64,000 nucleotides of DNA from Trinickia symbiotica (GCF_002934455.1 NZ_PTIR01000001.1:186001-250000), one strand, 5' to 3'; positions 17,941-26,598 are shown, counted from the stretch's first letter. Notes: generated by a model from the sequence alone, not told the origin. Numbers and translations are program-made.

Positions 17941-20505
17941 ATGGCTACCTTTGAGATAGAAGAGGTCCGGCGTCGGATTGGCGACTTTCTGGATCGCGGC
18001 AAGAACGACGATGAACTGATCAGCCTGCTACATCAGGGTATTCACTTTTGTGCAATCGAATGCGAGCTTGTGGACTACAAAGAGTCTGCCTTTGGGGATG
18101 CTATTGCGTTAGCTAAGGGCATCAAGCACATTGTTGCACTTCATAATACATATGGTGGTTATCTGATATTAGGGGTTGCGGAAATCGCTGCCGATCAGCT
18201 TTTTGAACTGAAAGGCTTCGATTCATCACGGTTCGATCTCAAGCAAATAAAAGATAAGATTTTTAGCTATACTGGATCTCACATTAATATTTCAGTTCAC
18301 AATTTTGATGCGGATGGACGCAGTGGGCTTTCTTTGTATGTGCCGAAGCGGGCAGCGGGCGTAAAGCCCGTGGCATTTGGAAAGAACGGTCCCACGATAG
18401 AAAAGAAAACTCCCGCATTTGAATCTGGGGACGTAGTTTTCAGATCCGGCGACAATACGCGGATAGCGCGCGGTGACGAGTTTGAGTTTTTGTACGGACC
18501 TCGACAAAACCCTTACGTCGACTCGAAGCGCCTCTTTAATATGTTCAGCGAGGTTGCGAATCCACTCCCACACAATCTTCCGGATAGAAATTTTATATGC
18601 CCAAAGTTTGTTGGCAGAACTGATGTATTGCGAAGGCTTTGGACATGGCTGTCCGATCAATTCTCGTATGCGAAGGTGCTTGCGGGAGAGGGCGGACTCG
18701 GCAAGACGTCGATCGCGTATGAATTCTGCGAAAAAATATGTCGTGTCGCGCCCACCAATATCGAGCGCGTTATCTGGGTGACCGCCAAAAAGCAACAATT
18801 TTCAGGGGATAAGAATGATTTCATTGGGGTTCCAGAAACTCATTACACCAATTATAAGGAGCTGTTGATTGTTCTTTGTCGAGAATGCGCGATTCGAGAA
18901 GAGGAAGTCGATGGATCGGATGAGAGCTTGCTGCAATCTTTCCTTCGGGAGGCCATTGCTATTGTGCCGACGCTGTTTGTCGTCGACGATGTCGATTCGT
19001 TATCTTTAAACGATCAAAAGCGAGTTATGGAACTGGCGTGGCAGTTCGGAAGCCAGGGGTCTCGATTTCTTTTAACTACTCGGCGGAATCTTTCATTCTC
19101 CACAGATTTAACTATCGAGCTGGAAGGGTTGGCTGGACAAGAGTTTCTCGACTATGTTTTGACTCTTAGGGAGCGATATAAGGGGCCGGAGCTCAAAGAA
19201 TCGGACATTCGCTCTTTAAGGGAAACCACTAAAGGGTCGCCTCTTTTTACAGAATCATTGTATAGACTGGTGCGGCGTGGAGTCCACTTTTATTCTGCAA
19301 TCAAGGAGTGGAAGGGGAAGTCCGGGAATGAAGCTCGCGCTGCGGCACTAAAGCGAGAGATTGAAGCGTTGCCTGAAGAGGCAAGGCGCGTCCTGTTCGC
19401 CGCATCAATTTTTCGGAATTGTTCGCGTACTGAACTCGAAGAGGCGACTGGCTATACTGGTGAAACCATTAGCGACGCATTGGATGAGTTGTCTTCGCTG
19501 TTTCTCGTCCATGCCCCGCTTATCTCAGAGGAACCCCGATTTGAAGTTTCCAGCGCTACCCAAAGCGTGATACAAACGATAAAGACAAGCCTTGTCCCTG
19601 ACCATGCGAAATTTGAGGCGCATGTGCGCTCGCTGCGTCGGCACGACGCCGAGATTAAAACTCAGAAAAACAATCAGATCGTGGCCGCTGCAATCAATGA
19701 GGCGCTCGCATTTTTGCGTGTCTCTGATGTGCCCAGCGCCTTGAAGACAGTAGCCGCAGCACAACGGAAAACTCGATATCATGCCGATCTGTACGTACTA
19801 CAAGCTCGCTGTCTCATCTCCGCAATCCCTAAGCGCGCAAGCGAAGCCAGAGTTGCCGCACGTAAGGCCTATCACGGCAATAATCGCAAGCCCCTCTTGT
19901 TCGGCGTTTGGTACGACGCTGAAATGTCGTTGAAGCACTGGGTCGGCGCAGCAGATGTCTGCGATTTGGCACTAACTAATTCCATAGAGCCAAGCGCAGA
20001 TTGGCGGCTCAAACGAGCTGCGGCCAACTTTCAGTTGGGAGATCAACAACAAACGGCAAGATCTCCGGAATTGGCGTTGCGTTCGTTTTCTCGAGCGGCC
20101 GACGATATTTCTATGGCTATGACAATAGCCCTCCAGTCAACTGATCGACAAAATCCTTCAAGTGCGGAAATTCTGCACGCCACGCACGATGCTATGTTTT
20201 CAACCATTGAATCGAATGGCGGGGAGGACGCGATGCCGGCACTCCTTGACGAACTCTTACTTGCGATCAAGCGTGGTGATCGTCGCTGGCGAGTTTTCGA
20301 CCGTCTGGCCAGGACGTGGTCAACTTTATATAAATCTCAAGGCGGTCGGCAAGGACGCGACATAGAGTTGCGGAATTTACTTCACGATCGGTCGTCACAT
20401 GTTCGTCGCGTCTTTGAAGAGTTGGTCACCTCTGGCAACGGAGGAGGTCCTTTCGGTAAGCTGTATGCCCCGATAAAGGAGAGTCTAGAGGAAGCGGCAA
20501 TTTGA
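17941..20505 (+). CDS. AlbA_2 (Schlafen-type) domain fused to STAND NTPase and helical repeats; candidate anti-phage protein
   Basis: An 854-residue protein with three parts. Residues about 36-180 form an AlbA_2/Schlafen-type domain (VDYKESAF, then ALAKGIKHIVALHNTYGGYL, ILGVA). Residues about 220-550 form a STAND/NB-ARC-like ATPase with Walker A AGEGGLGKTS (248-257), Walker B PTLFVVDD (343-350), an arginine-rich sensor strand FLLTTRRN, a G-S-P-L motif and a winged-helix segment. Residues 560-770 are alpha-helical TPR-like repeats, the usual sensor. This effector-switch-sensor order is that of STAND immune proteins such as Avs. Composition is more AT-rich than neighbours, implying transfer. 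Function is inferred from architecture. Confidence 0.8.
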   Translation: MATFEIEEVRRRIGDFLDRGKNDDELISLLHQGIHFCAIECELVDYKESAFGDAIALAKGIKHIVALHNTYGGYLILGVAEIAADQLFELKGFDSSRFDLKQIKDKIFSYTGSHINISVHNFDADGRSGLSLYVPKRAAGVKPVAFGKNGPTIEKKTPAFESGDVVFRSGDNTRIARGDEFEFLYGPRQNPYVDSKRLFNMFSEVANPLPHNLPDRNFICPKFVGRTDVLRRLWTWLSDQFSYAKVLAGEGGLGKTSIAYEFCEKICRVAPTNIERVIWVTAKKQQFSGDKNDFIGVPETHYTNYKELLIVLCRECAIREEEVDGSDESLLQSFLREAIAIVPTLFVVDDVDSLSLNDQKRVMELAWQFGSQGSRFLLTTRRNLSFSTDLTIELEGLAGQEFLDYVLTLRERYKGPELKESDIRSLRETTKGSPLFTESLYRLVRRGVHFYSAIKEWKGKSGNEARAAALKREIEALPEEARRVLFAASIFRNCSRTELEEATGYTGETISDALDELSSLFLVHAPLISEEPRFEVSSATQSVIQTIKTSLVPDHAKFEAHVRSLRRHDAEIKTQKNNQIVAAAINEALAFLRVSDVPSALKTVAAAQRKTRYHADLYVLQARCLISAIPKRASEARVAARKAYHGNNRKPLLFGVWYDAEMSLKHWVGAADVCDLALTNSIEPSADWRLKRAAANFQLGDQQQTARSPELALRSFSRAADDISMAMTIALQSTDRQNPSSAEILHATHDAMFSTIESNGGEDAMPALLDELLLAIKRGDRRWRVFDRLARTWSTLYKSQGGRQGRDIELRNLLHDRSSHVRRVFEELVTSGNGGGPFGKLYAPIKESLEEAAI

Positions 20506-20771
20506 CCTCGCATAATTCTTCGTTCGACGGCGACCCCGGTTACTGCTGGGCTTGAAGTGCTCGGTGGACGAAGTGGCCAGTTATCGGATGAAATGAGACT
20601 TCCGATCGTCTGAGCGGTGAAGTCAGCGTACGGTGCCTAGTGGCCGACTACCGGCCCGACGCGACCGGCCGTAGCCGACCCGTTGCTGCCATCTGGGCTG
20701 CATTAAATTTTGACCGGTTAGCGGTCGACAGCAGACAGTCACGTCACGGGAATTCTGCCCGAAATACGGGC

Positions 20772-21512
20772 TTATAGTGGCACTTCCCTGAGTGTAATGC
20801 GGAATAGATCGTTATCCGATCTGACTGCCTCCACCAAGTTACAGTCTGGGTAGTCTTTTGCTAGTTCTTTTATCCGTTCTCTGTCAGCATTAGATGTGCG
20901 CAAGCCGAAGCAAATTTGTTTGAGCCAAGCACGATCGAAAATGTGTAGGCCGGGGTTAAAGGAAATCAATCTCGATTCGCGCTCGTACTTCCATTCGGGC
21001 GCCTTCGTCGTAAGATAGGCGGTGATCACGGGCTTTAAATCGGCCTCGAAATCTGGCCTCTTCGATAGATCCAATCGCTTGAGAGCATCAAACAGAGAAT
21101 CGGAAGAATAGTCAACCGGTGCAGTGCCGACCAGACTTTTAATTACGAAAGCGTACGGAATGGTGAAAGTCAAGCATACGCCCGTATGATTTGCTGCGTA
21201 GTGAGCCCAAATGAGGCGCTCATCGTCGCCATCGATTGACCCACAACAAATACTGAAAACGCCACAAGTTTTGGCACGCTCCTCAACCTCTCCTGCATAT
21301 CGAACAAACAACTCTTCTGCTTGCGCAGCATAATTGGTGCTTTGATTGGCCCGCGCTAACCGAAAAGCTTTTTCGAGGTCTATTTGACAGTCAGCAGGGT
21401 CATTTAGCCTGGCTGGTTCCGGGAAATAAAATGAACTGCTCTCCAGACTCTCCCAGAAATACTGGTCCAGCGGTTTGAACTTGTGGCCGGTGAAGCTAGC
21501 TGATTCGTCCAT
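20772..21512 (-). CDS. DUF2971-domain protein
   Basis: A 246-residue protein matching DUF2971: an N-terminal Y-x-x-x-x-x-F-x-x-P-A-R-L-N-D-P-x-D block (PEPARLNDPADC), a central LIWAHYAANHTGVCLTF motif and a C-terminal W-K-Y-E-R-E-S-R-L-I box. The start at 21512 is preferred because AAGGA precedes it; an ATG at 21545 lacks a ribosome site. DUF2971 proteins have no established activity that I know of but recur beside defence genes. It is AT-richer than the core and convergent with the STAND gene. Confidence 0.82.
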   Translation of the reverse strand: MDESASFTGHKFKPLDQYFWESLESSSFYFPEPARLNDPADCQIDLEKAFRLARANQSTNYAAQAEELFVRYAGEVEERAKTCGVFSICCGSIDGDDERLIWAHYAANHTGVCLTFTIPYAFVIKSLVGTAPVDYSSDSLFDALKRLDLSKRPDFEADLKPVITAYLTTKAPEWKYERESRLISFNPGLHIFDRAWLKQICFGLRTSNADRERIKELAKDYPDCNLVEAVRSDNDLFRITLREVPL

Positions 21513-21698
21513 GATACGGTCCTTGTCGCCATGTCTTGCCGACATCAGTATCTAGGAAAAGACGAGTATGCCGCAAGGAACTACGCGGTTCGCCGACGGC
21601 CCTGTTACTGTACACGGGATCGGAGTTCCGGCGGCTCCCACCTCGCCAGCCGGTGAATGACGGATAGGTGAATTCACGAGAACCGGCAAAGGGGCGCA

Positions 21699-22469
21699 AT
21701 GAAGAGCACGAAGACAGCGTTCAAGGACTCAGCAATCGCACGAATGATGTACGCGACGGGAGCGTTCATAAGGAAACTTGATGCGGTGCCCGGCTGGCAC
21801 GAAGCACGCGTGGCGAATCTAATGGTCGCGATGGACCTGGACGGCATGCTCTCGGGACCGAGCGACAAGCCGGGGCCGATAGCACTGCCTCCCGAGATTG
21901 ACCGGGAGCACGCGGTCGTCACTCGCTACCTCGAACTGTACGACCTCGTGCTGTCCGTCAAAACGTGCGAATATTACTTTCGGCGTTACCCGTTCAATGG
22001 CCTGCCCGTGTCTCGGCATGACCATCTGAGTAACGCCTGCGAGCTTTACTTTAACCGCATCTATCAGTTCAAGGAACGCCTAAAGAACCTGGTAGATGCA
22101 GTGGATGCGCTGGTGCCAAAACATGGCATGCAGTTCGGACCGTTCATCAAGCAATTTGCGAAAGAATTCGACTTGGAGATTCGGGCGCGCAATCAGATAC
22201 ATCATTTCGAAAAGTTCAGGGATCTTGATATCGAGCGCGTTTTCCTGACAGGCATGCATGACACCGTGTATCCGAATAAGGGATGGAAGGACGAGCAACG
22301 CGCGTATTACCGAAAGGTTACGAAAGAGTGGGCGCAGCGGATCCGCGCCCGCGGGGCGCTACTCGATGCCTTTCTTGAGGCGGTCGCCGAAGCACTGTTG
22401 CGTGGTTGCCCGTTTCTTGCCGAGATGTCGGCAGAGATGATGGCTGACCTCGACAACTCGCCGAGATAG
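21699..22469 (+). CDS. Hypothetical protein with HEPN-like R-N-x3-H motif
   Basis: A 256-residue, mostly alpha-helical protein of no family I can name. Residues 161-172 read IRARNQIHHFEK. R164-N165 followed by H169 matches the R-polar-x(3)-H pattern of HEPN ribonucleases, set in a helix after other helices as expected. The second half is basic (KGWKDEQRAYYRKVTKEWAQ). AAAGGGG lies ahead of the ATG at 21699. Position next to the STAND and DUF2971 genes suggests an RNA-targeting or toxin-like role, but the HEPN call rests on one motif. Confidence 0.6.
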   Translation: MKSTKTAFKDSAIARMMYATGAFIRKLDAVPGWHEARVANLMVAMDLDGMLSGPSDKPGPIALPPEIDREHAVVTRYLELYDLVLSVKTCEYYFRRYPFNGLPVSRHDHLSNACELYFNRIYQFKERLKNLVDAVDALVPKHGMQFGPFIKQFAKEFDLEIRARNQIHHFEKFRDLDIERVFLTGMHDTVYPNKGWKDEQRAYYRKVTKEWAQRIRARGALLDAFLEAVAEALLRGCPFLAEMSAEMMADLDNSPR

Positions 22470-22907
22470 CTCCATGCGAATGCCGCTGATGAAACGGAAA
22501 CCAGCACTAGCCCGATCGTCTTGAGCCTTTCGGTTCGAGGTTCACGGGTCGTTCCGTGCGCCCTTCCGTATGATAGTGTTGCCAGTGAGCGCTTCATCGA
22601 TGGCATATTTCTCACCGACTGCCACAGTCGATGGCGTTCGGGACTTCTTCAGACGTCCCGTCTTGCGTACAGAGCGGACTTTCAATGAGATCCGTCGGTT
22701 GACTGCTCATGGCCGACGGCGGAACTACCCGTAGACTAACGGCCATCGTCATGAATAGATCGCGGCCAGCATGCCAGAAAGTTCAAAGTTCGATGGATCA
22801 GCGGTTCAACGTTCGCCGAAGCGCCCTCGAAGGGCCGTCCTGCCGCAGGTGTCAGTTCGACGTTGAATGAATCTCGACAACTGATCCGCCACGACTCCTG
22901 CAGTCGC
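22470..22907. other. Intergenic region at right edge of the island
   Basis: About 440 bp with no gene I can support. Only short frames with irregular composition occur. Base composition returns to the GC-rich background. No transposase, integrase or attachment repeat is visible, so how the island was acquired is not recorded here. Confidence 0.5.
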
Positions 22908-23282
22908 TCAGGACAAAGCGTCGATGCGAAACGCAACGACGCCGGCGCTGCCAGATTCATGGACTACCGTTCGGCCCTCGCTTCGCGCCAGATACCGAAC
23001 TACGAAGAAATCGGACGCACGCAACGCACCGACCACGGACACGCGCGCGCCTGTCAGTGCCCGATACCAAAGCGCGCCGACGTCATCGCCGCCATCGATC
23101 ACCGATGCGCCATACGCGATGGCAGACCGCGCCCATGCGACGCTCTCATCGAGCGACGCATCGACGATGGCGACGACAGGCCCGGCGGCTACTGAATGCC
23201 GATCGCCCAGCGCGATCGCGCGCCCGAACCCTCCGCTAGCCGCCAGCCCGGCGCTTGCGATCAAGAAAATGCGTCGATTCAT
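22908..23282 (-). CDS. Small exported protein downstream of the flavoprotein
   Basis: A 124-residue protein with an N-terminal export signal (MNRRIFLIASAGLAASGGFG); the paired arginines suggest possible Tat export. The mature part contains VVAIVDASLDESVAWARSAI and ALWYRALTGARVSVVGALRA, which I do not recognise. It begins 31 bp after the stop of the FAD oxidoreductase in the same direction, so it is probably co-transcribed and could act as a periplasmic partner. No haem or metal motif is visible. Confidence 0.65.
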   Translation of the reverse strand: MNRRIFLIASAGLAASGGFGRAIALGDRHSVAAGPVVAIVDASLDESVAWARSAIAYGASVIDGGDDVGALWYRALTGARVSVVGALRASDFFVVRYLARSEGRTVVHESGSAGVVAFRIDALS

Positions 23283-23313
23283 GCTGCCACCGTCCTCTAC
23301 ATCGCCTCACACG

Positions 23314-24891
23314 TTAGGTATAACCGCGCCTGCTACGCCACATACGAGGCCAAATCCCCGACTTGCCCGGCGCGAGGATCCCTTGCGGATCGAGCGCATC
23401 CTTGATCGTCTCCGAAAACCGCAGCAACGCGCCGTCGTTGAAATCGTACTGTGCGGCGGCGAAATCCATATACGCAAGGTGAGCGCGATACTCGCCGTAC
23501 CCTTCAGCGCGCGCGTCGCTCATCAGCACACGCAGCAAGTCCTCGGCCGCATCGCTTTCGAGCGCGTCGTCGCGATTGAAAATGATCGCCATGATGTGAT
23601 GAAGATGGCGAGTGCCGGCTGTAAATCCACCGTAGTAATCAAACCCATACTCGGCCGCGCGCGTCTTCGCGACCAAATACTGGCGCATCGCATCGCCCCC
23701 CGTGAACGGACAGATCGGCGAAAAATCGACATGCGCCCCATTGCCGCCGCGCCAATCGAGCATCCGAAAAGCGGCCATCGTCGGAATGCCGGCCATGTTG
23801 CGGTCGCCGCCGGCCGCGGGCTCTTGGTCACCCGAATACCGTGCCGCGTCGATCTCAGCCCCTCTCACACGCAGCAACGCACGCCGCACGATCGCATACT
23901 GCGCTTCGACGACCTCGGGCGCGCCATAGAGCCCGAACCGCAGATTCCACCAGCCGATGCCAAGCTGCTTCGCCATCGCGGCCACGGCACCGTCAGGCAT
24001 CGGTCCGCTGCCGTGGTACCACTGCGAGCGCGACGAAATCCCCGCAGCAAAACGGATCGCCCCCTCAATGACGGCATGATTGCGGATCGTTTCATCGAGC
24101 TTGAACGGACGCAACGCTTCAACAATCGCTACAAGATCCGCTTCCTCGCGAAATCGCGCGTGAGCAAGCAGATAGGAAGCCGGTCTCGGCATCAACGCGA
24201 TCCCGAGCTTCGTGACGATTCCGAAGTTCGACTGCATAAACATCGCATCGTACGAAGGCCCGAAACCGGGCTTATAAAGCTGCCACGCCCTGCCAATCTC
24301 GATGCCGCCCATGCCGGTCCGAATGACGTCGCCGTTCGCGAGCACGACTTCCATCCCGCACTGCATCGCCGCGTGATCGCCGTACGGCGTGTAGCCAAAG
24401 CCCCGCTCTAGCGCATTTCCGACAACGCTCCCCCACCCCGCCGCGGCCGGATCGATCCACAACTTCGAGCCGCGCTCGCGCAAGTGAGCGTAAAGATCGA
24501 AATACGTCACCCCTGGCTCCACGAGCGCGTAGGCAAGCGTCTCGTTCACTTCGAGCACGCGGTTCATCCGCTTGAGATCGAGAACGACCGAACCGGTCAA
24601 GCGCGGCGCGGCGCCCCCGTACGCGAAGTTGCGACCGGTCGAGACCGGCCAGAGCGGCAGAGCATACGCTCGCGCCACGCGCAACACTTCGCGGATTTCA
24701 TCGACGCTGCTCGGCAGTACGGCCGCCGACGCCGCGAACCGTTGCTCCCGCGGCCCCGGCACGAACGGATCCGCGTACTCGGTCAGCGCGTCCTCACTGG
24801 CGAGCACGTACGCGTTGCCGACGATCGACGCCAACTCGTCCAACGCCGCGCGAAAACGAGACTCGGAGAGATTCGGGGGAAGGACTTTCAT
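23314..24891 (-). CDS. FAD-linked oxidoreductase, vanillyl-alcohol oxidase / 4-cresol dehydrogenase family
   Basis: A 525-residue flavoprotein with the PP-loop FAD-binding domain of the VAO family (VLPSSVDEIREVLRVARAYA, WPVSTGRNFAYGGAAP, GVTYFDLYAHLRERGSKLWI, GWGSVVGNALERGFGYTPYG) and a C-terminal cap (FSPICPFTGGDAM). This layout is that of p-cresol methylhydroxylase flavoprotein, eugenol hydroxylase and vanillyl-alcohol oxidase, which oxidise 4-alkylphenols. No cytochrome c subunit is encoded nearby, so oxygen or another carrier may take the electrons. The followed small exported protein is the only obvious partner. The exact phenolic substrate is unknown. Confidence 0.87.
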   Translation of the reverse strand: MKVLPPNLSESRFRAALDELASIVGNAYVLASEDALTEYADPFVPGPREQRFAASAAVLPSSVDEIREVLRVARAYALPLWPVSTGRNFAYGGAAPRLTGSVVLDLKRMNRVLEVNETLAYALVEPGVTYFDLYAHLRERGSKLWIDPAAAGWGSVVGNALERGFGYTPYGDHAAMQCGMEVVLANGDVIRTGMGGIEIGRAWQLYKPGFGPSYDAMFMQSNFGIVTKLGIALMPRPASYLLAHARFREEADLVAIVEALRPFKLDETIRNHAVIEGAIRFAAGISSRSQWYHGSGPMPDGAVAAMAKQLGIGWWNLRFGLYGAPEVVEAQYAIVRRALLRVRGAEIDAARYSGDQEPAAGGDRNMAGIPTMAAFRMLDWRGGNGAHVDFSPICPFTGGDAMRQYLVAKTRAAEYGFDYYGGFTAGTRHLHHIMAIIFNRDDALESDAAEDLLRVLMSDARAEGYGEYRAHLAYMDFAAAQYDFNDGALLRFSETIKDALDPQGILAPGKSGIWPRMWRSRRGYT

Positions 24892-25340
24892 GGTCGTTGC
24901 CGCTCGTCCGAAATTTTCGATTTCATCTGGCTCTCGCGAACATTACGGCCTAATGTGTGGGAGTCGAGCATCGAATCGATGTTCGACCTGAGGCCGGACT
25001 GTCGTGGTGCGCCAACGCACCATCGCCGATCGGCCGATACGGACTGACCAACCGCGGATTGACGAGCAGATTGTCCCACGAACGAAAGCGACGCCCCGAC
25101 CCGCCGATATCGACCGGTCGGGGAGAAACCGTGTGCAGCCGCCATCGAACGGAGGGCGGAACTCGGCCGCGCGTTCAGCCTCTATCGAACTCGCGTCGGT
25201 CACGTGTCGCATCGAGCGAATGTGGGTCCACCGGCCCTTATTCGCCGGACACGGGTTAAAATCGCGGCCAGCCCCGAATTGCGCGCCTAGTCGCGCCCCT
25301 CACTAACTCAACTGGAGCAGCTTGCGCTGCCGTCCTTGCA
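24892..25340. other. Intergenic region between flavoprotein gene and hfq2
   Basis: About 450 bp containing the divergent promoters of the flavoprotein gene (minus) and hfq2 (plus). A TTAAAAT block near 25256 resembles a -10 element for hfq2. Several open frames exist, but with repetitive low-quality composition typical of noncoding GC-rich DNA. No RNA gene was recognised. Confidence 0.45.
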
Positions 25341-25832
25341 ATGCCGAATCCGTCAGAATCGCATCCGCAGAACGACTTCATGAATGCCGCGCGCAAAGAA
25401 CGCAAGCGCGTCGAAATCTATCTTGTCAACGGCATTCGCCTGACGGGATGCATCGAATCGTTCGATCAATATCTGGTCATGCTGCGCACGCCCGTGGGGC
25501 TGCAAGGCATCTACAAACGGGCCATTTCGACGATCCAGCTCGATACGGGTACCCGTCCCGGGCCGCGCGGCCCGCGCCCCGGCGGACACGGCGAGCGCGA
25601 GCGGCATGGCCCGCGCGAGGGCTCGGGACCGTATCGCGAGTCGCGCGAACCCCGCGAACCCCGCGAGCCGCGTGAACCGCGCGAAGCGCACGGCGCGCCC
25701 ACGCCTTCTCATTCGGATCGGACGACCAACGAAGGCCCCGTCGTCGTGACGCGCCGGCGCCGGCCGTTCAGTACCGCGCCCCATAACGGTGAGCACGGCA
25801 ACAACGGCGGCGACAGCAGCAACAACGAGTAA
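25341..25832 (+). CDS. hfq2: Hfq-like RNA chaperone with long charged tail (Hfq2 type)
   Basis: A 163-residue protein. Residues 12-67 are an Sm-fold Hfq core ([20 protein letters not shown] and the Sm2 box YKRAIST at 58-64, where canonical Hfq has Y-K-H-A-I-S). The remaining 95 residues are Arg/Gly/Pro/Glu-rich, with a run of E-P-R repeats, and probably disordered. Burkholderia species carry a second, tailed Hfq (Hfq2), which this resembles. It should form rings that bind sRNA and mRNA. The tail and the H-to-R change may alter RNA binding. Confidence 0.85.
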   Translation: MPNPSESHPQNDFMNAARKERKRVEIYLVNGIRLTGCIESFDQYLVMLRTPVGLQGIYKRAISTIQLDTGTRPGPRGPRPGGHGERERHGPREGSGPYRESREPREPREPREPREAHGAPTPSHSDRTTNEGPVVVTRRRRPFSTAPHNGEHGNNGGDSSNNE

Positions 25833-25840
25833 AAAACGTA

Positions 25841-25869
25841 GGGGCCTGCTCACACTCGTGGCAGGCCCC
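25841..25869 (-). terminator. Strong hairpin between hfq2 and the small gene at 25893
   Basis: A perfect 9-bp GC stem (GGGGCCTGC / GCAGGCCCC) with an 11-nt loop. On the minus strand it is followed after four bases by six Ts, making a good intrinsic terminator for the gene at 25893-26132. It may also serve hfq2, which ends eight bases before it. Confidence 0.7.
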
Positions 25870-25892
25870 CGAGACGACGCTCGCCGCAGTGC

Positions 25893-26132
25893 CTACAAGG
25901 CAGGTTCCCCGTTGCGCTGGGCGAGCCTTTCAAGAATTGCCTCGACGCGCGCGCGTTGCTCGCGCGTCAGTTCAAATTGATGCCGGACCGACAGGACGCG
26001 GCGTTCCCAGTATTGGGCGTTGAGCATGCGATTGTCGGGTTCGCGGATCGCTCGCTCGAGATGATCGAGGTCGGCATCGACAAGATGTAGCGCATGCACC
26101 CTGCGGGGCTGTTCCGTCTGCTGAATTCCCAT
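25893..26132 (-). CDS. Small conserved-looking hypothetical protein (79 aa)
   Basis: A 79-residue acidic/basic helical protein (HLVDADLDHLERAIREPDNR, HQFELTREQRARVEAILERL) without signal or membrane segment. Protein-like composition, its own downstream hairpin with T-run and clear separation from hfq2 support it as a real gene. The segment L-T-R-E-Q-R-A-R-V-E-A-I-L looks like an amphipathic helix. I do not recognise the family and assign no function. Confidence 0.6.
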   Translation of the reverse strand: MGIQQTEQPRRVHALHLVDADLDHLERAIREPDNRMLNAQYWERRVLSVRHQFELTREQRARVEAILERLAQRNGEPAL

Positions 26133-26382
26133 TGCTATCCCAAAAGTGAAGACGCGAGAGTAGTGGCAAATTTGGTGCCTTCAGCGGCGCAAGAAGACTA
26201 GGTTGTATAGATGGCGGGCGTTTCGCCCCGATCCAAGCCGTCGACAAATAGTCAGAAGATTAGGCGGAAGCAAGCAGCAATTACAAGGTAGCTGCAGATT
26301 ATGCAGAGAAGATGGCGGAAGCAGCAGCAATCGCATCGGTGCGCTATGCTGGTCCTTCACTTCTCGTCAAGCGGAGACCGTC

Positions 26383-26598
26383 ATGTCCAAGACTCACCCG
26401 CCCGCCCCTCGTCCTATCGAATCATCCGATGAAAGGCTCGACGAGGCGCTAGGAGAGACGTTCCCCGCGAGCGATCCGATCGCTGTCGATGCGGCGGAGC
26501 CGGAAGGCGAAGCGAAGCACGGTAAGACCGCTCGAGCCGGCGGCTCGGCGAAAGATAAGGAGCCCCAAGCAAAGCGGCCGCCGCCGCCCGCTCGATAG
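26383..26598 (+). CDS. Small acidic/basic hypothetical protein with E-T-F-P-A-S-D-P motif (71 aa)
   Basis: A 71-residue hydrophilic protein beginning MSKTHPPAPRPIESSDERLD and containing EALGETFPASDPIAV, followed by a lysine/proline-rich tail. The D-E-x-L-x-E-T-F-P-A-S-D-P-I segment recurs in short uncharacterised bacterial proteins. The ATG at 26383 follows GGAGA, which is a good ribosome site. It is probably disordered; a stress or DNA-associated role has no direct support. Confidence 0.6.
   Translation: MSKTHPPAPRPIESSDERLDEALGETFPASDPIAVDAAEPEGEAKHGKTARAGGSAKDKEPQAKRPPPPAR

Noticed and set aside
17508-22907. Attachment sites or integrase for the defence-like island
   Set aside because: No tRNA fragment, integrase or convincing direct repeats at both edges were visible by eye; a repeat search is needed before claiming any.
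25630-25690. E-P-R codon repeats in hfq2 as a CRISPR or regulatory repeat
   Set aside because: The repeat unit is nine bases, in frame, without spacers; it is coding low-complexity sequence.
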